64,000 nt of DNA from JADGRB01 sp963835825 (lineage in GTDB: Bacteria > Myxococcota_A > Polyangia > Fen-1088), in contig CAWIGZ010000001.1 of the NCBI GenBank assembly GCA_963835825.1, positions 1,054,001 through 1,118,000 of the forward strand. The letters are read 5' to 3'. The notes below the pieces were generated by a model. The model was not told the origin of the DNA. It saw nothing but the letters and a program-made list of their open reading frames with translations, and searched no databases. Shown here piece by piece: positions 7,283-14,967 of this stretch. Position 1 is the first letter of the stretch, and the number at the start of each line of letters is the position of its first letter. A program made the position numbers and the translations under genes.

Positions 7283-8103
7283 AGCGGGTTGCAATCAGCA
7301 GCAGGGTAGTCGGCTGCGGCGAGCGCGTGGATTCGCGCTCCGGGGGCGCAGACGGCGCACTGCGGGTTGGGGTTGAAGCGGACGGCCCGGACCGACATGG
7401 AACGCGAATCATACTGGACCAGGCGCCCGACGAAAGCGGGAGTTTCACCTTTGGCCAGGCGGGCGGCCTCCGCCCCCAAGAGGGCCCCGATGACGCCCGG
7501 CACCGGCCCCAGGACCCCCGCCTCGGCGCAGGAGGGGCCGACGCCCGCGGCGGGCGGTTCCTCGAACAGGCACCGATAGCAAGGTCGGCCGCCGATTGTA
7601 TGCTGCGGGAACCCTGGGAGGGTTCCCGCGCCCTCCCGCGAAGGACTCCGCCCGGCAGAGCCCGGCTCCGTCCACGCGCCTGGGACCGTCAACAGCTGGC
7701 CGCCCAGCCCGACCGCGGCGCCGTGGACCAGCGGTTTGCCGGCCAGCACGGCCGCGTCGTTGGCCAGGAACTTGGCGGCGAAGTTGTCGGTCCCGTCGAC
7801 GATGACGTCGTACGCGGCGACCAGCGCCTCGGCGCTGGCGACGTCGAAGCGGGCCGCGTGCGGCTCGACGCGCAGGGCGGGGTAGCGGCGGGCGAGGGCG
7901 CGCGCGAAGGCGGTCACCTTCAGCTCGCCGACGTCGGCGTCAGCGAACAGGATCTGTCGGTGCAGGTTGCTGGCGTCGACGCGATCGTCGTCGACGATGC
8001 CGATCCGGGTGACGCCGGCCGCGCCCAGCGCCAGCGCCGCCGGACAGCCCAGCCCGCCGGCGCCCAGAATCAGCACGCTCCCCGTTGCCGGCGCCACGCT
8101 CAT
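7279..8103 (-). CDS. HesA/MoeB/ThiF-family E1-like adenylyltransferase
   Basis: Activates the C-terminus of the ThiS-like carrier by adenylation before sulfur transfer. The 274-residue protein has the nucleotide loop GAGGLG (14-19), SNLHRQ (45-50), DGTDN (103-107), paired zinc cysteines CYRC (175, 178) and CAVC near the C-terminus, and the probable catalytic Cys192 in GPSCAEAG. It is complete, in contrast to the degenerate paralogue downstream. Residues 146-165 lie between conserved blocks and are encoded by a palindromic repeat element found elsewhere in the window. Four-base overlaps join it to both neighbouring genes. Confidence 0.9.
   Translation of the reverse strand: MSVAPATGSVLILGAGGLGCPAALALGAAGVTRIGIVDDDRVDASNLHRQILFADADVGELKVTAFARALARRYPALRVEPHAARFDVASAEALVAAYDVIVDGTDNFAAKFLANDAAVLAGKPLVHGAAVGLGGQLLTVPGAWTEPGSAGRSPSREGAGTLPGFPQHTIGGRPCYRCLFEEPPAAGVGPSCAEAGVLGPVPGVIGALLGAEAARLAKGETPAFVGRLVQYDSRSMSVRAVRFNPNPQCAVCAPGARIHALAAADYPAADCNPL
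7607..7665. repeat. Palindromic repeat element inside the HesA-like gene
   Basis: Arms GGGAACCCT and AGGGTTCCC form a perfect 9-bp stem around a GGG loop, followed by a CGCGCCCTCCCGCGAAGG tail. The same structure and tail (with small differences) follow the metallo-beta-lactamase gene at 19396-19435. Here the element sits in coding sequence, keeps the frame and adds about 20 residues between conserved blocks of the E1-like enzyme. The identity of arms and tail in two unrelated places supports a dispersed repeat rather than chance. Confidence 0.68.
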
Positions 8104-9032
8104 TCAAAGTAGGCGTCCGACGAGAAGTATCGCTCGCCGGTGTCGCAGAGGATGGTCACGACGGTCTTTCCGGGGCCGAGCTCGCGCGCGATGTCGAGCG
8201 CGATCTTCACCGAGGCGCCCGCCGAGATGCCGACCAGCAGCCCCTCGCGCCGCGCCAGCGCCAGCTTGGTCCGCTGGGCGTCACCCTCGGAGATCGTCCG
8301 CACCTCCGAGAGCACGGAGCGATCGAGGATCGCCGGCACGAACCCGGCGCCGATCCCGTCGATGCGGTGCTCGCCCGCCGGGCCGCCCGAAAGGACGGCG
8401 CTCTTCTCCGGCTCGACCGCCACGATGCGCACGTCGGGGCGCAGCTCGCGCAGGACGTGCCCGACGCCGGTGATCGTCCCGCCGGTCCCCACGCCGTGCA
8501 CGAAGGCGTCCGGGCTGCGGTTCCCGAGCTGGGCGACGATCTCGGGGCCGGTGGTCCGTTGGTGCGCGGCGACGTTGGCCGGGTTGTTGAACTGCTGCGG
8601 CATGAAGGCGTGCGGGTTGTCGCGCGCCAGCTCGGCCGCGCGCTCGACGGCGCCGCGCATGACGGCCGCCGCCGGCGTGAGATGCAGCTCGGCGCCGTAG
8701 GCCTTGAGGAGGGCGCGCCGCTCCAGCGACATGTTGTCGGGCATGGTCAGGATCAGGCGATAGCGCTTGGCCGCCGACACCAGCGCCAGCCCGACGCCCG
8801 TGTTGCCGGAGGTCGGCTCGATGATCACCGACTCGCCCGGGGTGAGCTTTCCGTCGCGCTCGCCCGCCTCGATCATCGAGAGGGCCACCCGATCCTTGAG
8901 CGAGCCGCCCGGGTTGAACTGCTCGCACTTGCAGAACACGTCGGCCATTCCCGGCTCGACGAGATGGCGCAACCTCACCAGCGGCGTCCCGCCGATGAGA
9001 TCGAGCATGCTGTTGACCGCGTAAGCCGGCAT
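8100..9032 (-). CDS. cysK: Cysteine synthase (O-acetylserine sulfhydrylase type)
   Basis: A 310-residue PLP enzyme forming cysteine from O-acetylserine and sulfide. Lys46 in PGGSLKDRV binds PLP, PTSGNTGVG is the substrate loop, GTGGTITGVG the phosphate loop, and GISAGASVKIA the C-terminal Ser site. It is closer to classical CysK than the second paralogue in this operon. The open frame continues upstream, but conserved sequence begins at AVNSMLDLIGGTPLVRL, so the ATG five codons before it is used. The stop overlaps the E1-like start as ATGA. Confidence 0.92.
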   Translation of the reverse strand: MPAYAVNSMLDLIGGTPLVRLRHLVEPGMADVFCKCEQFNPGGSLKDRVALSMIEAGERDGKLTPGESVIIEPTSGNTGVGLALVSAAKRYRLILTMPDNMSLERRALLKAYGAELHLTPAAAVMRGAVERAAELARDNPHAFMPQQFNNPANVAAHQRTTGPEIVAQLGNRSPDAFVHGVGTGGTITGVGHVLRELRPDVRIVAVEPEKSAVLSGGPAGEHRIDGIGAGFVPAILDRSVLSEVRTISEGDAQRTKLALARREGLLVGISAGASVKIALDIARELGPGKTVVTILCDTGERYFSSDAYFE

Positions 9033-9102
9033 GGAGGCGCGGCAGTCTAGCACCGCGGCGGGGAGCCCAAGAGAGTTCCCGCAGGTGGCCCCGACGGGAC
9101 GC

Positions 9103-9462
9103 CTAAGGCCGCTCGCCGATCTCGATGATCGAGCAGGCCAGGATCGGCTCGAGGCCCAGGGCCTCCGCCCGGGCGATGAGCGCGTCGCTCTCGGAGCCGG
9201 GGTTGAGATAGACCTCCTTCGGCTGCTTGGACTTGATCGCCTCCAGCAGCGTGATCCCCACCGACGGCGGCACGTAGAGCGAGAAGCGCTCGATGCCCAC
9301 CGGCAGGTCGGCCACCGAGGCATAGACCGGCAGCCCCTCGATCGTCTTTTCCTGGGGGTTCACCGGGTAGACCGTCCAGCCCTGGCGCAGATAGGCGCGG
9401 ACCGCCTTGTTGCCGAACTTGTGCGGCGCGCTCGAGGCTCCGACGACCGCGACGCTGGGCAC
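9103..9462 (-). CDS. CoA-binding domain protein (YccU type)
   Basis: A 119-residue Rossmann-type CoA-binding protein. It shows the family pattern VAVVGASSAPHKFGN at the N-terminus, WTVYPVNPQEKTIEG, and LNPGSESDAL in the middle. The biochemical role of these small proteins is not well defined. It starts at a GTG one or two bases after the stop of the Cys4-repeat gene and lies about 70 bases upstream of cysK, so it may be transcribed with the cysteine operon. Confidence 0.85.
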   Translation of the reverse strand: MPSVAVVGASSAPHKFGNKAVRAYLRQGWTVYPVNPQEKTIEGLPVYASVADLPVGIERFSLYVPPSVGITLLEAIKSKQPKEVYLNPGSESDALIARAEALGLEPILACSIIEIGERP

Positions 9463-9463
9463 A

Positions 9464-9793
9464 CTACTCCGCTCTCCGCCCGCAGGTGCCGCAGACGCCG
9501 TCGGCGCCCACGACCCCGACGCAGCTGCCGTCGTCGCACAGGCGGCGGTTCGGATCGAAGCCGGAGGTCACCCCCTCGCCCGCCACGGCGGAACGCGCAT
9601 CGCCGGCGTCTCCGTCCTCGACACGGTCCGCACGGGCCTCGGCCCGTGCTTCGCGGGATGCTTCGGCACTCGAATCGCCAGTCTCTCCCGCCGAACGCCG
9701 ACAGACGCTGCAGCGGCCGTCGGGGCCGAGGACGCCCACGCAGCTGCCGTCGGGGCAGAGCCGCCTTTTGGGATTGAACGCAGTCTCTTCCAT
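9464..9793 (-). CDS. Two-repeat Cys4 zinc-binding-like protein, unknown function
   Basis: A 109-residue protein built of two nearly identical motifs, one at each end: RRLCPDGSCVGVLGPDGRC plus SVC at the N-terminus and RRLCDDGSCVGVVGADGVC plus GTC at the C-terminus. Each gives a C-x4-C-x10-C-x2-C pattern fit for one metal ion. The linker is low-complexity, rich in Ala, Arg, Glu and Asp. The start is the ATG of MEETAFNPKRRL; an upstream in-frame start would add an unrelated segment. Function unknown; a metal-dependent protein-protein or nucleic-acid contact is possible. Confidence 0.72.
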   Translation of the reverse strand: MEETAFNPKRRLCPDGSCVGVLGPDGRCSVCRRSAGETGDSSAEASREARAEARADRVEDGDAGDARSAVAGEGVTSGFDPNRRLCDDGSCVGVVGADGVCGTCGRRAE

Positions 9794-9942
9794 GTGGCGC
9801 AAGTCTAGCGCTTCGCGAGGCCGACCTGGTGAATCTCGGACAGCGGCGCGACAGAGATTCGTCCCGGCCGGGCTCTCCCCTCGGCCCAGTCGCGACGGGG
9901 CGCGACCGAGCGGGTGGCATCCCGCCTGCATCGCTTGGTCAG

Positions 9943-10598
9943 GTGGCTCACCGAAGGTTCAGGATTTCGTCGCGGCTGGCGCTCGTGCTCGCTCTCGTCG
10001 AGATCGCTGCCGCCGGGGCCGCGGGCGCCGCTCATGCCCAGGGTGTTCCCGCGGAGGAGCCGCCGCCGGCCTTCTCCGCGCGGGCGCTGGTGGGTTTCGG
10101 CAGCGGCCTCGCCGCCGACGCCTGGAGCCCAGGGCGCCGCGTGCGGGTCGACCTCGACGTCGAGACCGCCGTGCCGGCCGAGTTCGATTGGGCGGGCGTG
10201 GCTGTCATCGTCCCCGTCGCGGGCACGGCACGGAGATTCGTCGGTCTGCGAGCGGGCGACCAGCTCGAATACACCGCGACCCGGGCGGGGTGGAGGAGCG
10301 GGAGCCACTTCGCCAACGCGCCCGACGCCGGCGTCGTGGGTCACCTCGAATCGGCGGCCGGCAGCACGCTGGAAGCGCAATTCGGCGTGGAGACCGTGCT
10401 CCGCGAGCAGGCGATCCTCTGTTGCGACAGCGCGGGCCTGCCGACCTCCAGCGTCGGTGTCCGGATCGCGCTGCGCGGCGAGCTGGCCCTCTCCGACGTG
10501 TGGGCGCTGGTCGGGGAGGCCGGCCTCCGCACCGCGGACCACCTCTGGAGATCAAGGTACTCCCGACCGTCGCCGTGGGCGTCCGGGTCCAATTCTGA
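9943..10598 (+). CDS. Probable outer-membrane beta-barrel protein, frameshifted
   Basis: From a GTG start the product has a signal sequence (RISSRLALVLALVEIAAAG, ending AHAQ) and then alternating short strands of an outer-membrane beta-barrel. In its first frame the reading runs into unrelated Ser/Arg-rich sequence after LRTADHLW. A one-base shift near 10545 restores EIKVLPTVAVGVRVQF and a stop: a final beta strand ending in Phe, the usual signal for outer-membrane assembly. I take the two parts as one gene of about 218 residues. Substrate or role unknown. Confidence 0.6.
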
Positions 10599-10670
10599 CG
10601 AGCTGGCGAGAGGACGAAGTTGCTCCAGGTCGGCGCCCGGTCGGACGATGCTCGGATCGGCTGGTGCGGG

Positions 10671-11285
10671 ATGACGATCCGGAGCGTGTTTTTGGCGTGG
10701 GCTGCCCTGAGCGTGGGGATGCGGCCGGCTCGCGCCGAGCAGCTCGGAGATCCAGAGACCCCGCACTTTCATCGCGCTCCACCGGTCGAGACCGATCTGC
10801 CTCCACCCCGGGCGAATGCGATCTATTCCATCTTCGGTTTCGGCACGCCGGTCGGCATCTTCGGTCTCGAAGCCGTTCATCGCTTCGGAGCGATGGAGCT
10901 CGCGCTCGGCCTCGGGCTCGGGTTGGCAGCGAGCGGGTCGGAGCCGACGCCGTCCGTGGGCCACGAGCTTCAATGGGCGGTGATGCCGCGCTTTCGCATC
11001 GCGGGAGACGATTATTTCGCCCTCACCTTCGGCGAAGGGTTGTCGGGTGGCCAATACGGAAGCGGCGTTCTCAGCTTTTGCGAGGAACCGCCTTGCCATT
11101 ACCCCACCAGCTACGTCGTCTGGGCCAACACGGAGCTGGCGCTCGAGACGTTTTGGTCGCGGGTTTCCTCTCGCTATTTTCTGGGCCTCGCCGTCGGCTG
11201 CGAGGTGACCGCGTGCGCGGCGACCCTGCAAGAACGACGAGACGTGATTCCGTACCTGGGCATTGGCCTCGGCTACGCGTTCTGA
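10671..11285 (+). CDS. Probable outer-membrane beta-barrel protein
   Basis: A 204-residue protein starting MTIRSVFLAWAALSVGM with a signal peptide ending near ARAEQ. The rest has alternating Gly/aromatic beta-strand character (VGIFGLEAVHRFG, YFLGLAVGCEV) and ends in GIGLGYAF, a C-terminal Phe strand typical of outer-membrane barrels. It follows another outer-membrane protein gene in the same direction with a short gap, so the two may be co-expressed. No specific family recognised. Confidence 0.68.
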   Translation: MTIRSVFLAWAALSVGMRPARAEQLGDPETPHFHRAPPVETDLPPPRANAIYSIFGFGTPVGIFGLEAVHRFGAMELALGLGLGLAASGSEPTPSVGHELQWAVMPRFRIAGDDYFALTFGEGLSGGQYGSGVLSFCEEPPCHYPTSYVVWANTELALETFWSRVSSRYFLGLAVGCEVTACAATLQERRDVIPYLGIGLGYAF

Positions 11286-11297
11286 AACAGGCCGCCT

Positions 11298-13439
11298 TCA
11301 CGGTCCGGGAGGCGCTGTGCCAGCGGCCGGCGCGCTCGCTTCGCGGCGGTGCATCTCCTCGATGACGAGATCGATCTCGTTGCCGACCTCGCCCAGATCG
11401 ACGTCGGCCTTCTTGTCGGTGGTGCGGGGGCGGAAGACCATGTTGAGGACGGCGGTGACCGGCGCGTCGCTGCGGGCGGCCCGCGGGACCTCGATCTCGA
11501 AGGCGCTCTCTCGCAGGCAGCGCTCGATGTCCGGGTTGCCGAGCGTCGACGATTCGATCTTCACGCCGCCCACCTCGCCGCGGGCCAGGTCGATGGCCAG
11601 CCGCACCTTGCCCGTCAGATCGCGGAGCGCGGGCGTGGCGGCCGTGCGGTTCAAGTAGCAGGCCCGCGCCCGCGGCATGTAGGCCAGCGACAGCACGTTG
11701 CGGATCACCATCCGATCCATCGAGCCTTTGACGCCGGTCCCGGAGGCGGCGGCCCCTGAGGAAGGCGCGACATGCGGAACCGGCTCGACCAGCGCCACCA
11801 CCGACGGCACGCTCAGCAAGCGGGTGGGATTGGCGGAGACGGCCGCGGAAGCGACCCAGGGGCGCAGCCACTCGGGCCCGACGCGGCTCGGGACCGGCGC
11901 GACGGTGATCCGCTGTCCGCGGGCGATGGCCTCGACGCGCACCGCCCGCGGCGGTCGCCCCTTCCACGGAATGACGCCGGCCAGAAGCCCGCCCGGCGTC
12001 AGGCTCTCCGAGATCCGCCGCTCCACGCCGTCGGCGACCAGGCGGATCGCGCCCAGATCGCCGCCGTGCTGCAGGTCGGCCAGCGCGGCCGCGACCCCGT
12101 CGGTGATCTCGCTGGCGCGCAGCTCCCGGGCCACGCCGCCGCGGGCGGCCGCCAGCACCCGCAGGGCGTCCCGGGCCCGGGCGCCGGCCGGCTCGTCGTC
12201 GACCGCGCGGATGGTGAGGGCGGCAACCCCGACGTCGGGCGACGCTCCGGCCGGATGGCCGGGAGGGTTGCCGAGCCCGCCGCCGAGCGCCCGGTCGAGC
12301 GCCGCGCCGTCCTCGTCGCCGAGCGCGCCGTCGGTGACCAAGACCAGCAAGGCGCGGGGACCGAACGTCGTCGCCTCGCGGCGCAGGAGCGCGCCCGCCT
12401 CGCGCAGCGCGCCCGGCAGATCGGTGCCGTTCTGCAGCCGATCGGGGACCATCTCGGCCTCGAAGGTGGCGATCGATTCCTTCGTGGCCGGGCGGCTCAT
12501 CGGGAAGAGACGCTTCGTCCCCCGATCGAAGAAGAGCGCGTCGAACCGCGTGCTGGGCGGCAGCGCGTCGATGAGGGCGCTGACCAGATCCCGCTCGGCG
12601 GACAGACCCGGTAGCCCGACGCTGCGCGAGCGATCGACGAGGAACAGGACGCTGCCGGGCAGGCCGCTCGGCGGGCCCGGACGCCGGCGCGTCAGGAAGG
12701 CCAGCGCCGTCTGTTGCGGGCCGAGGGGGGCCAGCGCGACGCGGGCCTCCAGCGGGGCCGCGCCTGGCCCGGCCGGATCGCGCGGCGTCCAGAAGATCTC
12801 CCAGGCGCCGCGGGTCGAGGCGCGCCCGGTGACGGTGTCCGAGCCGGCGGCGAGGGGCACCCGAACGCCGGCGATGTCGGCGTCGGCGGCCCCGGCGAGG
12901 CGCAGCGCCACCTCGGCCGCGGGCGGGAGCCGCTCGGTCGCCGCCGGAAACCGGATGCGCACCCGGCCGTTGACGGCCTCCGGAAGGACGGAGAAGCGAT
13001 AGCGCACCAGGAAGGGGGCGGTGGTCGCTCCGGCGCCGTGGCGGGCGCTGCGCAGGAGGCGCAGGCGCTGCGTGGTGCTCTCGTCGTAGGGCTCGCTGGC
13101 CGGCGTCACGCCGCGGGCGGCGCTCTCGGCCCGGTAGATCTCCGCGGCGCGCGCGCCCCCCTCGGCGGCCGGGTCGATCGCCCGCCAGCGGCCGCCGTCG
13201 CGCACCTCGACGGAGACCAGCGCGCTGGCGTCGGGGAGGGCCAGATCGAGCAGCGCCTCGCTGCCGCCGCTCCCCTCGGCCGGCTCGGGGACCACCGGGC
13301 GCGTCACCTCGACCAGCGCCACCGGCCCGCGCGCGTCGATGGTGATCTTCTGCGGCGCGGGGACGGTCGCCGCCAGCGCCGCCGGGGCGTGGACGGCGCC
13401 AAGCAACAGCGCGGCGAGGGCGAACGCGGCCAGCTTCAT
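11298..13439 (-). CDS. Secreted VWA-domain protein with C-terminal AgmX/PglI (TonB-like) domain
   Basis: A 713-residue exported protein. After the signal peptide (ending ALAAT) comes a VIT-like beta region, then a von Willebrand A domain whose metal site DRSRS is near residue 270 with a TDG segment (LVTDGALG) further on. Residues about 570-690 match the AgmX/PglI-type C-terminal domain of myxobacterial motility and secretion proteins: IRNVLSLAYMPRARACYLNR, LTGKVRLAIDL, SSTLGNPDIERCLRE. Such domains usually act in periplasmic protein contacts. The exact role is unknown. The stop is 12 bases from the end of the convergent outer-membrane gene. Confidence 0.8.
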   Translation of the reverse strand: MKLAAFALAALLLGAVHAPAALAATVPAPQKITIDARGPVALVEVTRPVVPEPAEGSGGSEALLDLALPDASALVSVEVRDGGRWRAIDPAAEGGARAAEIYRAESAARGVTPASEPYDESTTQRLRLLRSARHGAGATTAPFLVRYRFSVLPEAVNGRVRIRFPAATERLPPAAEVALRLAGAADADIAGVRVPLAAGSDTVTGRASTRGAWEIFWTPRDPAGPGAAPLEARVALAPLGPQQTALAFLTRRRPGPPSGLPGSVLFLVDRSRSVGLPGLSAERDLVSALIDALPPSTRFDALFFDRGTKRLFPMSRPATKESIATFEAEMVPDRLQNGTDLPGALREAGALLRREATTFGPRALLVLVTDGALGDEDGAALDRALGGGLGNPPGHPAGASPDVGVAALTIRAVDDEPAGARARDALRVLAAARGGVARELRASEITDGVAAALADLQHGGDLGAIRLVADGVERRISESLTPGGLLAGVIPWKGRPPRAVRVEAIARGQRITVAPVPSRVGPEWLRPWVASAAVSANPTRLLSVPSVVALVEPVPHVAPSSGAAASGTGVKGSMDRMVIRNVLSLAYMPRARACYLNRTAATPALRDLTGKVRLAIDLARGEVGGVKIESSTLGNPDIERCLRESAFEIEVPRAARSDAPVTAVLNMVFRPRTTDKKADVDLGEVGNEIDLVIEEMHRREASAPAAGTAPPGP

Positions 13440-13458
13440 CGGCGTCCCGCGCGGAAGT

Positions 13459-14055
13459 CTACGCGAAGCCCTTGCCCGCCAGGTAGATCTCGGTGCTCTC
13501 CGCGCGCGAGCCGTCCGGCTTGACCGTGCGGACGTCGGAGAAGCGCGTCGCCATCCGCTTGCGAATCACCTCGACGTCGGGCCCCTGGAAGATCTTGGCC
13601 ACGAAGGCGCCGCCCGGCGCCAGCAGGCGCTCGGCGCGCCCCAGCGCCTCTTCGACCAGGGCGGCCGACCGTGCCTGATCGGTCGCCCGGATCCCGGTCG
13701 TATTGGGCGCCATGTCCGATAGGACAACGTCGAACGCCTTCAGTTCCCCCAGAAGCTCACCGTCGGCGACGGTCAGCAGATCGGCGCAGAGGACGCGCGC
13801 GCCGGCGATGGGCTGGGGGAGGGGATCGCGATCGATCCCCACCACCGCCCCCTGGGGCCCGACGACCTTGAGCGCGTACTGCAGCCACGAGCCCGGCCGG
13901 CAGCCGAGGTCGAGCACGCGGTGCCCCGGGCGCAGGAGCCGCAGCTTGCGGTCGATCTCCTCCAGCTTGTAGACGGAACGGGCGACGAACCCCGCGCCGC
14001 GCGCCTTCTTGAAGAAGGCGTCGTGGCGGTGGCGAGGATCGCCGAGCTTCGACAA
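13459..14055 (-). CDS. rlmE: 23S rRNA 2'-O-ribose methyltransferase RlmE (FtsJ)
   Basis: Methylates the ribose of U2552 (E. coli numbering) in the ribosomal A loop using SAM. The 198-residue length fits the family. The catalytic KDKE set is visible: Lys in ARSVYKLEEID, Asp in LSDMAPNTTG, Lys in FVAKIFQG, Glu in AESTEIYLAG. The SAM loop is VLDLGCRPGSW. rplC lies upstream on the same strand with a 42-base gap, giving a small translation-related pair. Confidence 0.95.
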   Translation of the reverse strand: MSKLGDPRHRHDAFFKKARGAGFVARSVYKLEEIDRKLRLLRPGHRVLDLGCRPGSWLQYALKVVGPQGAVVGIDRDPLPQPIAGARVLCADLLTVADGELLGELKAFDVVLSDMAPNTTGIRATDQARSAALVEEALGRAERLLAPGGAFVAKIFQGPDVEVIRKRMATRFSDVRTVKPDGSRAESTEIYLAGKGFA

Positions 14056-14097
14056 GAAAGCGCCTCGTCGATCCGAGACCGGGCGGCGGGCGCCGCC

Positions 14098-14871
14098 TTA
14101 CTTCTTCTTGGCCGCGGCCGCTGCCGGGGCGCCCTTCTTGGAGGCCTTCATCGGGTTCTTCGACTCGATCTCTTTGATCTGGCGGGGGACGACGTACTTG
14201 CGGACGTCCTTGACGCTCCCCTTGACGAGGACCACGCCGTTGGCCGGTCCGGGGACCGGGCCCTTGATGAGGACGAGATCCTTGTCGTCGAGCACGCTCA
14301 CCACGACCAGGTCGGAGGCGGTGTTCTTGACGTTCCCCATGAGGCCCGACATCCGCTTGCCCTTGTGGACGCGGCCGGGGGTGAGGCGGCAGCCGATCGA
14401 GCCGCCGTGCCGGAAGAACTCGTGCGTTCCGTGGGTCGCCGAGTCGCCCGCCATGCGGTGCTTCTTCATGACGCCCTGGTAGCCCTTGCCCTTGGTGGTG
14501 CCGACCACGTCGATGACGTCGCCCGCCTTGAACACCTCGGAGGCGCGAATGACCTTGCCGACCTCGTACTTCTCCAGCTCCTTCGGCTCGAGGCGGACCT
14601 CGCGCAGGTGGCGCAGGGGCTTTTCGATGGCGGCCTTCTTGAAGAAGCCGCGCTCGGGCGCCGCCATCCGCGGCAGCTGGGAGCGCGGGTTCACCGCCAC
14701 CTCCTCGAAGCCGAGCTGGACCGCCGAGTAGCCGTGCTTCTCGACCGTACGTTTGCCGACGACGACGCAGGGGCCGACGGAGACGACGGTGACGCCCAAG
14801 GCGGACCCGTCGTCGTGAAATGCCTGGGTCATTCCGATCTTACGGCCCAAAAGGCCCATCTTGAGAGACAT
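14098..14871 (-). CDS. rplC: 50S ribosomal protein L3, isolated gene
   Basis: Large-subunit protein near the peptidyl-transferase centre. The product begins with GLLGRKIGMTQAF and contains the central loop KGKGYQGVMKKHRMAGDS, GTHEFFRHGGSIG and GKRMSGLMGN, all L3 hallmarks. At 257 residues it is longer than most bacterial L3 proteins because of a basic Ala/Lys-rich C-terminal tail. The usual neighbours rpsJ and rplD are absent. Start is ATG at 14871, or the ATG four codons later that would give the more usual MGLLGRKIG; neither has a good Shine-Dalgarno site. Confidence 0.93.
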   Translation of the reverse strand: MSLKMGLLGRKIGMTQAFHDDGSALGVTVVSVGPCVVVGKRTVEKHGYSAVQLGFEEVAVNPRSQLPRMAAPERGFFKKAAIEKPLRHLREVRLEPKELEKYEVGKVIRASEVFKAGDVIDVVGTTKGKGYQGVMKKHRMAGDSATHGTHEFFRHGGSIGCRLTPGRVHKGKRMSGLMGNVKNTASDLVVVSVLDDKDLVLIKGPVPGPANGVVLVKGSVKDVRKYVVPRQIKEIESKNPMKASKKGAPAAAAAKKK

Positions 14872-14883
14872 GGCGAGCGGCGG

Positions 14884-14912
14884 TTTATAGTCCCGCCCCC
14901 TCGCAATGTCAA
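14884..14912 (-). promoter_or_regulatory. Consensus sigma-70-type promoter for rplC
   Basis: On the minus strand a perfect TTGACA (14912-14907) and TATAAA (14889-14884) are separated by exactly 17 bases. The predicted transcription start is only about 6 bases upstream of the first rplC ATG, so the transcript would be almost leaderless. Few other promoters in this GC-rich window match so well. Confidence 0.72.
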
Positions 14913-14967
14913 CGCGCGCGAAAAGACGTTGACAACGGTACCACCTCCGGGAGGAATTGAGGCGGAG

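Noticed and set aside
14929..14957. Plus-strand TTGACA as promoter for the DUF1624 gene
   Set aside because: The -35 is perfect but the -10 at 17 bases (AGGAAT) is poor; the strong promoter here is on the minus strand.
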